This document shows positions 22,503 through 29,759 of a stretch of DNA of 29,759 nt, piece by piece (the first letter of the stretch is position 1; the number at the start of each line of letters is the position of its first letter). Location: positions 1 to 29,759 of the forward strand of contig JBOGSD010000099.1 in assembly GCA_050695215.1 (NCBI GenBank), written 5' to 3'. The position numbers were made by a program, and so were the translations under genes. This DNA is from JACQGZ01 sp050695215. GTDB lineage: Bacteria > Sysuimicrobiota > Sysuimicrobiia > Sysuimicrobiales > Humicultoraceae. Below the pieces are notes generated by a model. The model was not told where the DNA came from. It made no database searches and was given only the letters and a program-made list of their open reading frames with translations.

Positions 22503-25500
22503 TCACGCCCGCGCCCCTGCCGCCATCTGTGCCTCTTCGACCTGCCGCAGATACCAGGACGCCCCCAATGCGGACACGCGCGTGCGCGCCTCTTCCAGTG
22601 CCGCCTGCGCCTCCTCGGCGTCCCCGATCGCGGCGTAGGCCCGGCCGAGGAGGAGCCACGACTGCCCCTGCTCGAGGGGCTGGGGCAACGGCAATCCTGC
22701 TCCGAGTTGCACCGCCTCTCGAGCCGCTTCCGCCGCTTCGTCCGCCGCGCCCCGTCCCAGCGCCAGCCGCGCCCGGGTCCGTCGGGCGCGAATCAGCGTG
22801 GTGACGTGCCCGATCTCCTGCGCCGTCTCCGCCGCCCGCTCCATCAATCCGAGCGCCTGGGAGTCCCCGACGGCGGCGTAGAATTCGCCCACCACGCCGT
22901 CGGCCTGGCAGCCGCAGATGATGCAGCGGAATCGGTCGCGCGCTTCCAGCGCCCGCTCCATGGCGGCGCGCGCCCCCGCGTCGTCTCCCAGCATGTGCAG
23001 ACAGCGCCCCAGATCGTGATGCAGCCAGATCAGGTCGTGGAACCGGGCGTGGGCCAGGCCCGCGTCGAAGAGGCGCCGCGCGTCCTCGAGCCGCCCGTAC
23101 CCCAGCGCCAGATTGCCGCGCATGAAGGGGAGCACGAGGTGGTACATGCCGCGGATCTTGGCCCCCTGCGAATCAAGGAGGGCCTGGGCCCGGCCCAGGT
23201 GGCTGCCCGCCTCCAGCCAACGGCCGGTGAGAAAGTATCCCCAGCCCAGCACGATCCGCAGGGAGGCCTCGTCCAGCGTCCATCCGAAATCGGCGGCCTT
23301 GTGCACGCTGTCCTGGGTCTGGCGGAGCAGCTCCTCGTCCACGAAGCCGCGCGTCCACATGTCGCTGAAGAGGAAGTCGAGGCGGCCGTCGATGATCAGC
23401 CGCTCATCCCCCGCGGCTTCCGCCTCGGCGACCCAGGCGCGCATGATCTCTCGCCCCGGCGCGCCCAACAGCGGCAAGATGGCGGGATGGCCAAGCACGC
23501 TGTAGGCGCGGGATCGGCTGCGCAGGCTCCCCGCGCGGCTGGCGATGTCGACCGCACGGCGCGCCGCATCCACAGCGGCGCGGAACTGCGACTCGAGGAT
23601 GAGGATGAACGCCCGCACGCTATACGCGCCGCTCCACAAGGCGTGCTCGGGAGGCAGCAGCCCCTCCGCCTCGGCCAGCAGCGCTTTCGCCTCTTCGGGC
23701 TGATTATCGTGCGCCAGCGCGTCCGCGGCCTCGATGCGTGCCCGGGCGCCGCGGAGGGGATCGGCCCTGGTATCCACCCGGTCCATGACCGCCTTCCACA
23801 CCTCGGCCCGGGCCTTCACCCCCCGATCGTGCAGCCGCGGGTAGAGTTCGCCGAGCAGTTCACAGGCTTCTACGGTGCGCTCTGCGTCGCCGGCGTCCTC
23901 TCCGAGGTGACGGACCCGCTCCAGCAGCTCGACCGCCTCACGGGAAGCGTAGCGCTCCGCGGCCTGCCGTCCCGCCTTCATGAGGTAAGGCAGTGCCCGC
24001 AGCGTGTTGCCGCCGCGGTCGTGGTGGATGCCGATGGCCTTGGCCAGCTCGTCTCGTTCATCGGGATAGAGCCGCTCCATCGCGTCAGCGACCTGCCGGT
24101 GCAGCGCCACCTGGTGCTTGATCAGCAGGCTATTGTACGCGACCTCGCGGAGCAGCGGGTGGACGAAGGCGAACTCGGGGTCCGGCGCCAGCGGGTCACG
24201 CCGGCGAATCAGATACGCTTCCTCCAAGGCGTCGAGCACCGGCGGTGTTTCGGCCTCTCCGCCGAGCGCCGCCACGAGCGAGAGGCGGAAGGTATCGCCG
24301 ACGACCGCCGCCTGCTGCACCAGCGCGCGCTCTTCCGGGGCCAGGCGATCGAGCCGCGCCAGCAGCGCGGCCTGAATCGTCTCGGGGAGCACCTCGCCCA
24401 CGGACCCCGTGAGCCGCCAACCGCCGGCGTCCTCCCGGACCAGCAGGCGGCTCCGGCGCAGCGTGGCCACGAGCTCGCTCAGGAAGAAGGGGTTGCCGGC
24501 CGCCTTCTCGATGAGGGCGGCCTCGGCCTCCTCCGGCAGCCGGTCGCCGAGCAGAACCTCCAGGAGCGCGCGGCTGTGCTCGCGCATGAGCGGTTCCAGT
24601 TGCAGCGTCGTCACCGCGGTGCGTCGTCCCCAGGCCGGGTGGGCCTCGCCCGCCCGCAGGTTGCCGATGACCAGCAGCGGGGTGTCGCTGAGACGCTCGA
24701 CGAGGACCGGCAGCACCTCGCGCGTGCCCGCATCGGCCCACTGCAGGTCCTCGATCACGACGACGGTTGGCCGCACCAGCATCCGGCGAATGGCCTCCGC
24801 GGCAACGAGGAGGGCGGTCTCGTGACTCACCGCCGGATCGGGGGCCATGTCCACGAGACCAAACAGGCGGCTCACGATCGCCGCGGCCTGTCCGGCGCGC
24901 TCGCCCATGGGGAGGCGCGCCTCCACTCCATCCAGCGTGACGTCGCCGGTCAGACCGGCGAACTGTCGGAACAGGTCCGCCAGCGGGCCCAGGCTCTCCC
25001 CCCCGTAGGGAGGGCAGGAGGTCTGCAGGAGGGCGACTCCCTCGGGCAGCCGGCCCAGGAACTCCTCTGTCAGTCGCGTCTTGCCCACGCCGGGGTCGCC
25101 GGCGACGATCACGACCTGGGCGCGCCCCCGCATCGCGCGGGCCAGCAGGTCGTCCAGCTGCTGCAGGTCATCCGCGCGGTCGATGAAGGACGGTCGCGCG
25201 ATCGGCTCCGGGCGCTCCCGCTCGCCCAGCACCTCGTAGACGGCCACCGGCTCACTCTTCCCCCGGACGACCAGAGGCTCCCAGGCCCGGAGGAGAAACG
25301 CGCCCTGGGCCTGGCGGCCGACGGACTCGGAGATCAAGACGCCGCCCTCTGGAGCCGCCCGCTGCAATCGCGCCGTCAGGTTGACCACGTCACCCATCAC
25401 GGTCGGGTGCGTCTGCCCCGGCGGTCCCACCTCACCCCAGACGACCTGCCCGCTGTGGATGCCGATGCGCAGCCGCGGGGCCTCACCGAGCAACTGCTCG

Positions 25501-25811
25501 AACCGCTCTCCCCGCGCCGCCATCGTCTGCTGCATCGCCAGCGCGGCCCGCACCGCCCGCAGCGCGTCGTCTTCGTGCGCCACCGGCGCGCCGAAAAGGG
25601 CCATCAGCTGATCGCCGATCACCTTGTCCACGTGCCCCCCGACCCGTTCCACTTCCGCCCCCAGCGCGGCGAAGACCTCGTTCATCGCGTCGGTGACGAC
25701 CTCAGGGTCGAGCTGCTCCACCATGGCCGTGAACCCGACGACGTCGGCGAAGAGCACCGTGACGACGCGCCGCTCGCTGACGATCCCTCCGCGCTCGCCG
25801 GCCATCGGCAT
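22503..25811 (-). CDS. class III adenylate/guanylate cyclase with AAA-type ATPase and TPR-like repeats
   Basis: Protein of 1102 residues. Residues 15 to 195 are a class III cyclase homology domain with all key positions visible: metal-binding Asp23 (LFADVVGFT) and Asp67, purine-selecting Lys63 (VDKVIGD) and Asp141, and transition-state Asn144 and Arg148 (GDVVNLTAR). It should therefore make cAMP. Residues about 205 to 600 are a STAND/AAA-like ATPase with Walker A AGDPGVGKTRL at 237 and Walker B VVVIEDLQWAD. The rest, to the end, is helical TPR-like repeat sequence. This layout is common in Actinobacteria and Chloroflexi. ATG 25811 lies four bases after the upstream stop, and ATG 25805, with AGGA seven bases before it, fits better as a start. 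The two next genes and the convergent gene carry cNMP-binding domains. Confidence 0.92.
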   Translation of the reverse strand: MPMAGERGGIVSERRVVTVLFADVVGFTAMVEQLDPEVVTDAMNEVFAALGAEVERVGGHVDKVIGDQLMALFGAPVAHEDDALRAVRAALAMQQTMAARGERFEQLLGEAPRLRIGIHSGQVVWGEVGPPGQTHPTVMGDVVNLTARLQRAAPEGGVLISESVGRQAQGAFLLRAWEPLVVRGKSEPVAVYEVLGERERPEPIARPSFIDRADDLQQLDDLLARAMRGRAQVVIVAGDPGVGKTRLTEEFLGRLPEGVALLQTSCPPYGGESLGPLADLFRQFAGLTGDVTLDGVEARLPMGERAGQAAAIVSRLFGLVDMAPDPAVSHETALLVAAEAIRRMLVRPTVVVIEDLQWADAGTREVLPVLVERLSDTPLLVIGNLRAGEAHPAWGRRTAVTTLQLEPLMREHSRALLEVLLGDRLPEEAEAALIEKAAGNPFFLSELVATLRRSRLLVREDAGGWRLTGSVGEVLPETIQAALLARLDRLAPEERALVQQAAVVGDTFRLSLVAALGGEAETPPVLDALEEAYLIRRRDPLAPDPEFAFVHPLLREVAYNSLLIKHQVALHRQVADAMERLYPDERDELAKAIGIHHDRGGNTLRALPYLMKAGRQAAERYASREAVELLERVRHLGEDAGDAERTVEACELLGELYPRLHDRGVKARAEVWKAVMDRVDTRADPLRGARARIEAADALAHDNQPEEAKALLAEAEGLLPPEHALWSGAYSVRAFILILESQFRAAVDAARRAVDIASRAGSLRSRSRAYSVLGHPAILPLLGAPGREIMRAWVAEAEAAGDERLIIDGRLDFLFSDMWTRGFVDEELLRQTQDSVHKAADFGWTLDEASLRIVLGWGYFLTGRWLEAGSHLGRAQALLDSQGAKIRGMYHLVLPFMRGNLALGYGRLEDARRLFDAGLAHARFHDLIWLHHDLGRCLHMLGDDAGARAAMERALEARDRFRCIICGCQADGVVGEFYAAVGDSQALGLMERAAETAQEIGHVTTLIRARRTRARLALGRGAADEAAEAAREAVQLGAGLPLPQPLEQGQSWLLLGRAYAAIGDAEEAQAALEEARTRVSALGASWYLRQVEEAQMAAGARA

Positions 25812-25814
25812 GTC

Positions 25815-26492
25815 CTACCGGAAGGCCAGCCCGAAGGCGACGGCGACGATCAACCCGGAGACGCTCTCCAGCCACCGGGCGCGGTGGCCGGCATTCGCGC
25901 CGACCTGCAGGGCCGTGGTCAGAGCGCCCACCCACCACCACACCGGCGCCGCGAACAGCACCACGGTGAGGGTGAGGGCGCGCTCGGCCACTCCCCGCAC
26001 GCGCAGGGAAGGGGCGAGCAATTCGAGGGGGTCTGCCCTCGTCTCAAAGGCCAGGGCCACCTGATAGACGAGGACCGCCCCACCGAAGGCCGCCGCGACA
26101 TAAGGGATGGCGTAGTACATCGCGCCCGTTACCGCCGGAGAGCCGTAGATGAGGACGCGGTCGAGCGAGAGCCCAGCCGCCAGCACCCCCAGGAGCAGGA
26201 TCCCCACGTGGACCGCCTGATCAAACAGGAAGGCGATCAGGGACAGGGGGCCATGCTCGGGGCCATGCTGCGCCTTCATCCCGTCCACCCAGAAGTGGAG
26301 GACCGTCACCAGCGGAATGGCCACCAACCACCGCGGCAGCACCGGGGCGGCTAGAGCAAGCATGACGAGGCCGTGAATGGCCGCGTGCAGCGCCCGGCCG
26401 GCCGGCCGGCGCTTGGACCGGACCAGCCACCCCGGCTGCAGGATGAAGTCGGCGACGAGGTGGGCGAGCAGCAGGTAGAGCCAGGGCGACAG
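25815..26492 (-). CDS. DUF3307-type membrane protein (CTG start)
   Basis: The first ATG (26363) lies inside conserved sequence. Upstream in the same frame are LLLAHLVADFILQPGWLVRS and LHAAIHGLVMLALAA, the His/Asp-rich opening of DUF3307 membrane proteins, then LVTVLHFWVDGMK, another family-like His/Asp pair. No ATG, GTG or TTG occurs between the upstream in-frame stop and this block. CTG at 26492, seven bases after a strong GAGGTGA, gives a protein of 225 residues starting just before the family core. Five or six membrane spans are expected. The family function is unknown. The stop lies four bases before the cyclase frame, so the two are probably co-translated. Family assignment rests on motif recall and is moderately confident. 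Confidence 0.75.
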   Translation of the reverse strand: MSPWLYLLLAHLVADFILQPGWLVRSKRRPAGRALHAAIHGLVMLALAAPVLPRWLVAIPLVTVLHFWVDGMKAQHGPEHGPLSLIAFLFDQAVHVGILLLGVLAAGLSLDRVLIYGSPAVTGAMYYAIPYVAAAFGGAVLVYQVALAFETRADPLELLAPSLRVRGVAERALTLTVVLFAAPVWWWVGALTTALQVGANAGHRARWLESVSGLIVAVAFGLAFR

Positions 26493-26603
26493 GCGCTCTT
26501 CACCTCACGAGTGACGATCGGCGTCGGGGTGCTCGCCGTGCCTACGTCCAACGGCCGGGCAGCGCTGGAAATTTCTGTGCCCACGGCTGTGGTGCCTGCC
26601 GCG

Positions 26604-26960
26604 TCAGCGGCGCAGGTAACTGTCCGTGCCGTCGATCCAGTCCTGCCGGGGCGGGCTGAAGACGTCGAGCTCCACCGTCGCCTCAGGGAACTCCGCCCCG
26701 TGCGGTACCCCACCGGGGATGAAGAGCATCTCGCCGGGCCGCACCAGGACCTCCCCCTCGGGAAGCGTGAACTTCATCACCCCGGAGAGGCAGTAGGTTA
26801 CCTGTTCGTTGTCGTGCTGGTGGGTGGCGACCACGGCGCCCTGCTTGAACTCCAGCAGCGCGACCATCATACGGTCACCCCAGACGAACCGTCGCCCCAT
26901 CTGCGGATTGACCGCCTCGGCGGGAAGATCGGCGAAGCGGACGTGCCTGACTTTGTCCAT
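26604..26960 (-). CDS. cupin-domain protein
   Basis: Small single-domain cupin of 118 residues. Motif 1 is visible as THQHDNEQVTYCLSGVMKF with His, His and Glu metal ligands, and motif 2 as PGEMLFIPGGVPHGAEF with the fourth His. These are a complete set of metal-binding residues. It is cytoplasmic, with no signal peptide. ATG 26960 follows AAGGAG at good spacing, so the longer in-frame start at 27065 is rejected. It follows the chromate transporter by 80 bases and precedes the DUF3307 gene by about 110 bases of sequence in which I see no gene or clear signal. Cupins of this size include small dioxygenases, isomerases and sensors, and no specific reaction can be assigned. Confidence 0.88.
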   Translation of the reverse strand: MDKVRHVRFADLPAEAVNPQMGRRFVWGDRMMVALLEFKQGAVVATHQHDNEQVTYCLSGVMKFTLPEGEVLVRPGEMLFIPGGVPHGAEFPEATVELDVFSPPRQDWIDGTDSYLRR

Positions 26961-27040
26961 GGCCGTCTCCTTTCTCCCCGCTTGCAGTTCCCCGGCCGCG
27001 GCGGGCTGCCCTGCCCGTCTTCTGCGCCGACGGCCGCCCG

Positions 27041-28411
27041 CTACCGCAGCGCGTGCACGAACCACCCCGCGGCGGCGCTGCCGAGGACGACGGGGACGAT
27101 GGACCAGCGCAGCCGCCAGAGGCCAAAGAACGCCACCGCCGCCACCGCGGCCGCCGCCACGTCGAGCGCGGCGGGGTCGGGCAGCGCCACAACCCGGCCG
27201 AAGACCCTCACCGTCCTCGTCGCCTCGAAGAGCGTGTTAAGGGAGAACCAGAGCAGGAGGTTGACCATGACCCCGACGACCGCCGCCGTGATCGCCGCCA
27301 GGGCCGCGGTCAGTCTCGCCTGTTCGCGCAGCCGTTCCACGAACGGCGCGCCGAGGAAGATCCACAAGAACGACGGCGCGAAGGTCGCCCACACGGTGAC
27401 GAGAGCGCCGAGGGTGCCTGCGACGACCGGATGGAGACCCCCGGGATTCCGGAACGCCCCCAGGAACCCGACGAACTCGGTGACGAGGATCAGCGGGCCC
27501 GGCGTGGTCTCCGCCAGTCCCAGGCCATCCAGCATCTCCGCGGGCGCGAGCCAGCCGAACTGCTCGACGCCCGCCTGGGCGACGTAGGCCAGGGCCGCGT
27601 AGGCCCCGCCGAACGTCACCATCGCCAGTTTGCTGAAGAAGATCGCCTCCTGCGTCAGCACGTCCGCGCGCCCCCGCCAGGCGGCCACGAGCGCCAGCGG
27701 CCCCCACCAGACCGCCAGCGCGATGGCCAGCGTCGTCAGCGCCCCGCGCAGCGTAGCCGGTCGGTCCGCTGCAATCGGGTCCTCGCCAGCGCCACCGGCA
27801 GCGGCCGGCGCGGCGTCACGCGGCGGTCCCCCATCCACGGCAGGGGGGAACCCGACGCGCGGAGGACTCCACCGGGCCGCCAGCAGGCCGACGACGCCCG
27901 CGCCGATGACGACGGCGGGAAAGGGCACGTTGAAGACGGCCAGCGCGATCAGCGCCGCGGCGGCAATCCCGATCAGCAAGGGCCCCCGCAGCGTGCGGCC
28001 GGCGAGCCGGAGGAGCGCCGCCGCGACGATGGCGATCACGCCCGCGCGCAGACCGCCAAAGATGGCCGCGACCCAGTCCACTTTTCCGTGGACGGCGTAG
28101 AGCCAGGAGAGCAGCAGCATCAGCAGGGCCGCCGGCAGGACGAAGAGGATCCCGGCGACGAGACCGCCCGCCGTCCGGTGCAGCAGCCATCCCACGTAGA
28201 CGGCGAGCTGTTGTGCTTCCGGACCGGGCAAGAGCATGCAGTAGTTCAGGGCGTGAAGGAAGCGGTCTTCGCCGATCCAGCGGCGGCGCTCTACCAGCTC
28301 CTGGTGCATGATCGCGATCTGGCCGGTGGGCCCGCCGAAATTGATGAAGCCGAGCTTCAGCCAGAAACGGAACGCCTCTCCGAAAGGGACCGGCCGCATA
28401 GACAAGAGCAT
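27041..28411 (-). CDS. chrA: chromate transporter, ChrA family (two-domain)
   Basis: Membrane protein of 456 residues with two homologous CHR domains, the usual long ChrA form. The N-terminal domain shows FWLKLGFINFGGPTGQIAIM and LNYCMLLPGPEAQQLAVYVG. The C-terminal one shows FFSKLAMVTFGGAYAALAYV and LGLAETTPGPLILVTEFVG. A polar loop of about 50 residues rich in Ala, Gly and Pro links them. ChrA proteins export chromate by a proton-linked mechanism, though many members of the family may carry other anions. ATG 28411 is preceded by GGAGAGA, while ATG 28399 is an alternative. The longer frame to 28663 would overlap the divergent ABC gene. It may head the transcript that continues into the cupin and the cyclase group. 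Confidence 0.92.
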   Translation of the reverse strand: MLLSMRPVPFGEAFRFWLKLGFINFGGPTGQIAIMHQELVERRRWIGEDRFLHALNYCMLLPGPEAQQLAVYVGWLLHRTAGGLVAGILFVLPAALLMLLLSWLYAVHGKVDWVAAIFGGLRAGVIAIVAAALLRLAGRTLRGPLLIGIAAAALIALAVFNVPFPAVVIGAGVVGLLAARWSPPRVGFPPAVDGGPPRDAAPAAAGGAGEDPIAADRPATLRGALTTLAIALAVWWGPLALVAAWRGRADVLTQEAIFFSKLAMVTFGGAYAALAYVAQAGVEQFGWLAPAEMLDGLGLAETTPGPLILVTEFVGFLGAFRNPGGLHPVVAGTLGALVTVWATFAPSFLWIFLGAPFVERLREQARLTAALAAITAAVVGVMVNLLLWFSLNTLFEATRTVRVFGRVVALPDPAALDVAAAAVAAVAFFGLWRLRWSIVPVVLGSAAAGWFVHALR

Positions 28412-28492
28412 TCTCTCCGGCCCATGGCGGCCCTGGCTGGAGATCACGCTCGGTGGGAGCAGCGGGGGCCTGCGACGAAGTACGGCTCCACA

Positions 28493-29332
28493 GTGCGCCT
28501 GGAGCTGCGCGGGCTGACGCTGCGCTACGACAAGACCATCGCCCTCGACGGCCTCACCGCGGTCCTGGAAGGTCAGATCCTCGCCGTGCTGGGGAGCAAC
28601 GGCTCGGGCAAGACCTCCCTCCTGCGCGTCCTGGCAGGAGTAGAAGCGCTGAGCGATGGTCAAGCGTCTCTTGACGGGATGGCGGTCCTGCCGGGGCGCC
28701 TGCCGGGAATCTCCTATCTGCCGCAGGAGACCGGCTTCTTTCCGTTCCTGCAGCAGCCGGGGGAGACCCTCTCGCTCTCACTGCAATTCCGCGGCATCGA
28801 CGACCCCGAGGCGCCGCGCCGGCTGCTGGCGGCGATGGGGTTGGAGAAGGATGACCGCAGCGCGGGCGGCTACTCGGGAGGCATGAAACAGAAGCTGCGC
28901 ATCGCCCAGGCCCTCGTGCACGCGCCCCGCCTGCTGCTCCTCGACGAACCCACCACCGGCCTAGACGGGCGGGAGCGGCTGCGCGTCCTTCGGCTGCTCG
29001 AGCGGCTGCGCGACCGCACCGCCGTGATCTTTTCCACGCACACGCCACAAGACGCCGCCGCCAGCGCCGACCAACTGCTGATCCTGCACCGCGGCCGCGT
29101 CGTGGCCGCCGGCACTCCCGGCGCCATCATCGCCATGGCGGGCGGACGCGTCTGGACTCTCACCGCCACTGCCGCGACGATCCCCACTCTTCCCGGCTGT
29201 GACGTCGTCCACGCAGAGCGTGACGGCGCGCGCTTCCACCTCCGCCTGGTCGGGGAGCCTCCTCCGGGGGCCGTCCCGGCCGCCCCTCGTCTGGAGGACG
29301 CCTACGCCCTCCTGACCTGGACTGACAAGTGA
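28493..29332 (+). CDS. ABC transporter ATP-binding protein, apparently without partner permease
   Basis: ATPase of 279 residues resembling the ABC-2 export group. Motifs are LGSNGSGKTSLLRVLAGVEA (Walker A), ISYLPQETGFFPFL (Q-loop), YSGGMKQKLRIAQALVHAPR (signature) and LLLLDEPTTGLDGRE (Walker B), then IFSTHTPQDAAASADQLLIL with the switch His. GTG 28493 begins the conserved VRLELRGLTLRYDKTIALDG, and no strong ribosome site is seen. A GTG at 29329 overlaps the stop (GTGA) as if a permease gene followed, but that frame ends after 16 codons. The next 70 bases hold a short direct repeat and then a tRNA. The transporter thus looks truncated at this locus. Confidence 0.9.
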   Translation: MRLELRGLTLRYDKTIALDGLTAVLEGQILAVLGSNGSGKTSLLRVLAGVEALSDGQASLDGMAVLPGRLPGISYLPQETGFFPFLQQPGETLSLSLQFRGIDDPEAPRRLLAAMGLEKDDRSAGGYSGGMKQKLRIAQALVHAPRLLLLDEPTTGLDGRERLRVLRLLERLRDRTAVIFSTHTPQDAAASADQLLILHRGRVVAAGTPGAIIAMAGGRVWTLTATAATIPTLPGCDVVHAERDGARFHLRLVGEPPPGAVPAAPRLEDAYALLTWTDK

Positions 29333-29379
29333 CACGCAAGCCGGTAGAACACGAGACGGTCACCCCGGACGGAATGTGA
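29329..29379 (+). pseudogene. possible 5' remnant of an ABC permease gene
   Basis: GTG at 29329 overlaps the ATPase stop, as coupled permease genes often do, but the frame has only 16 codons (VTRKPVEHETVTPDGM) before TGA. The short peptide has no membrane character. It could equally be chance. It is listed because an ABC-2 type ATPase normally has a permease directly downstream. Confidence 0.2.
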
Positions 29380-29394
29380 TGTCACCCTAGATGG
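29359..29394. repeat. short direct repeat between the ABC gene and tRNA-Thr
   Basis: GTCACCCCGGACGG at 29359-29372 and GTCACCCTAGATGG at 29381-29394 match at 11 of 14 positions with 22-base periodicity. Repeated GTCACCC blocks resemble the multiple terminal repeats of IS21-type elements. This may be an IS end left by a deletion. No transposase is present. Confidence 0.4.
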
Positions 29395-29442
29395 ATCATG
29401 CGGTCGTAGAGCGAGGGAGCGGCAGATCTTCCGGAGGAGTGG

Positions 29443-29514
29443 AGCCGGCGAGGAGATTCGAACTCCTGACCTGCGCATTACGAGTGCGCTGCTCTACCAC
29501 TGAGCTACGCCGGC
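29443..29514 (-). tRNA. tRNA-Thr (anticodon CGU)
   Basis: On the minus strand a 72-base cloverleaf folds cleanly. The acceptor stem GCCGGCG pairs with CGCCGGC and leaves U as discriminator. The D-arm is GCUC-AGUGGUA-GAGC, the anticodon arm is GCGCA-CUCGUAA-UGCGC with anticodon CGU, the variable loop is AGGUC, and the T-arm is AGGAG-UUCGAAU-CUCCU. The 3' CCA is not encoded. It reads ACG codons, which fits the high-GC codon use here. Confidence 0.95.
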
Positions 29515-29518
29515 TCGA

Positions 29519-29557
29519 TGCGGGACGCCATCACGCGATCCCGCACATGGCATTCTA
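29519..29557 (-). promoter_or_regulatory. putative tRNA-Thr promoter (-10 TAGAAT) and leader hairpin
   Basis: On the minus strand TAGAAT (plus-strand 29552-29557) lies upstream of the tRNA, with a poor CTTCGA-like -35 about 16 bases further. Between it and the tRNA is a strong stem: TGCGGGA (29519-29525) pairs with TCCCGCA (29539-29545), and inner CGC (29526-29528) pairs with GCG (29535-29537). It would form at the 5' end of the pre-tRNA. Confidence 0.45.
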
Positions 29558-29653
29558 ACACGACGGAGGATTCTCGAAGGTCTGCGCGAATGCGGACTGC
29601 GGTGCGGCGAATCTCCGCGACGGGGCGCGGGCGGTGACGGTGCGGAGGGCGGC

Positions 29654-29759
29654 ATGAACGAGAGGCTCTGGGAGATCTACGAGCAGCTCTGCCTGGTGGA
29701 GATGCGCGGCCTCGACGAGTTCGTCCGGCGGGTGAAGGGCGCGGAGTTCGGCGATTTTT
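29654..29759 (+). CDS. hypothetical protein, N-terminal fragment
   Basis: An ATG at 29654 with GGAGGG a few bases upstream opens a frame that runs off the window after 35 codons. The peptide begins MNERLWEIYEQLCLVEMRGL and continues as a charged amphipathic helix. No family can be named from so little. The region between the tRNA promoter and this start (about 29558-29640) holds no other gene. Confidence 0.5.
   Translation, partial: MNERLWEIYEQLCLVEMRGLDEFVRRVKGAEFGDF

Noticed and set aside
22707..26354. A 1215-residue open frame antisense to the cyclase and DUF3307 genes
   Set aside because: Its product is Arg/Pro/His-rich low-complexity sequence with no family motif, as expected for a GC-rich shadow frame. 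The minus strand carries intact catalytic motifs.

Overview
This is a GC-rich (roughly two thirds G+C) bacterial chromosome segment with short intergenic gaps, mostly Shine-Dalgarno-led genes and frequent GTG starts. The content (fadNAE-type beta-oxidation, 2-oxoacid:ferredoxin oxidoreductase, a Liv ABC transporter and a large class III adenylate cyclase-ATPase-TPR protein) suggests a heterotrophic bacterium from a high-GC, possibly thermophilic and poorly cultured phylum (Armatimonadota/CSP1-3, Chloroflexota or Rokubacteria-like). I cannot fix the lineage from sequence alone. No phage, CRISPR array or intact IS element was seen.

Layout. (1) 1-4936: a fad operon (3' part of fadN, then fadA and fadE) with a branched-chain amino-acid exporter pair azlC-azlD inserted between fadN and fadA. 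(2) 4965-8125: an M3 oligoendopeptidase overlapping a thioredoxin-fold protein that is read through an in-frame UGA with a hairpin just downstream (a probable selenoprotein, fused to a DsbD-N-like domain), then a retropepsin-like protein. (3) 8137-10945 (minus): 2-oxoacid:ferredoxin oxidoreductase beta and fused gamma-alpha subunits. (4) 11078-15846: liv operon in the order M-H-K-G-F; livH has no ATG, GTG or TTG start. (5) 15843-18696: a long-chain acyl-CoA synthetase (minus) divergent from a metallo-beta-lactamase-fold hydrolase. (6) 18697-28411: a cluster built around cyclic-nucleotide signalling. A class III cyclase, a PNPOx-like flavin domain fused to a cNMP-binding domain, an RnfD-like membrane protein fused to a cNMP-binding domain and an NADPH-dependent FMN reductase run on the minus strand. 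They are preceded by a DUF3307-type membrane protein, a cupin and a chromate transporter, and face a stand-alone cNMP-binding protein on the plus strand. (7) 28493-29759: an orphan ABC ATPase whose expected partner gene is missing, a tRNA-Thr(CGU), and the first codons of a further gene.

How it fits together. Regions 1, 3, 4 and 5 form a coherent fatty-acid and branched-chain amino-acid import, activation and oxidation set, with ferredoxin as an electron sink. The two most notable items are the UGA-containing redox protein at 6682-7680, which shows a Sec-x-x-Cys motif and SECIS-like hairpin, and the apparent cAMP-controlled flavin/electron-transfer module at 19071-25811, in which one cyclase sits beside three separate cNMP-binding proteins, two of them fused to redox-type domains.
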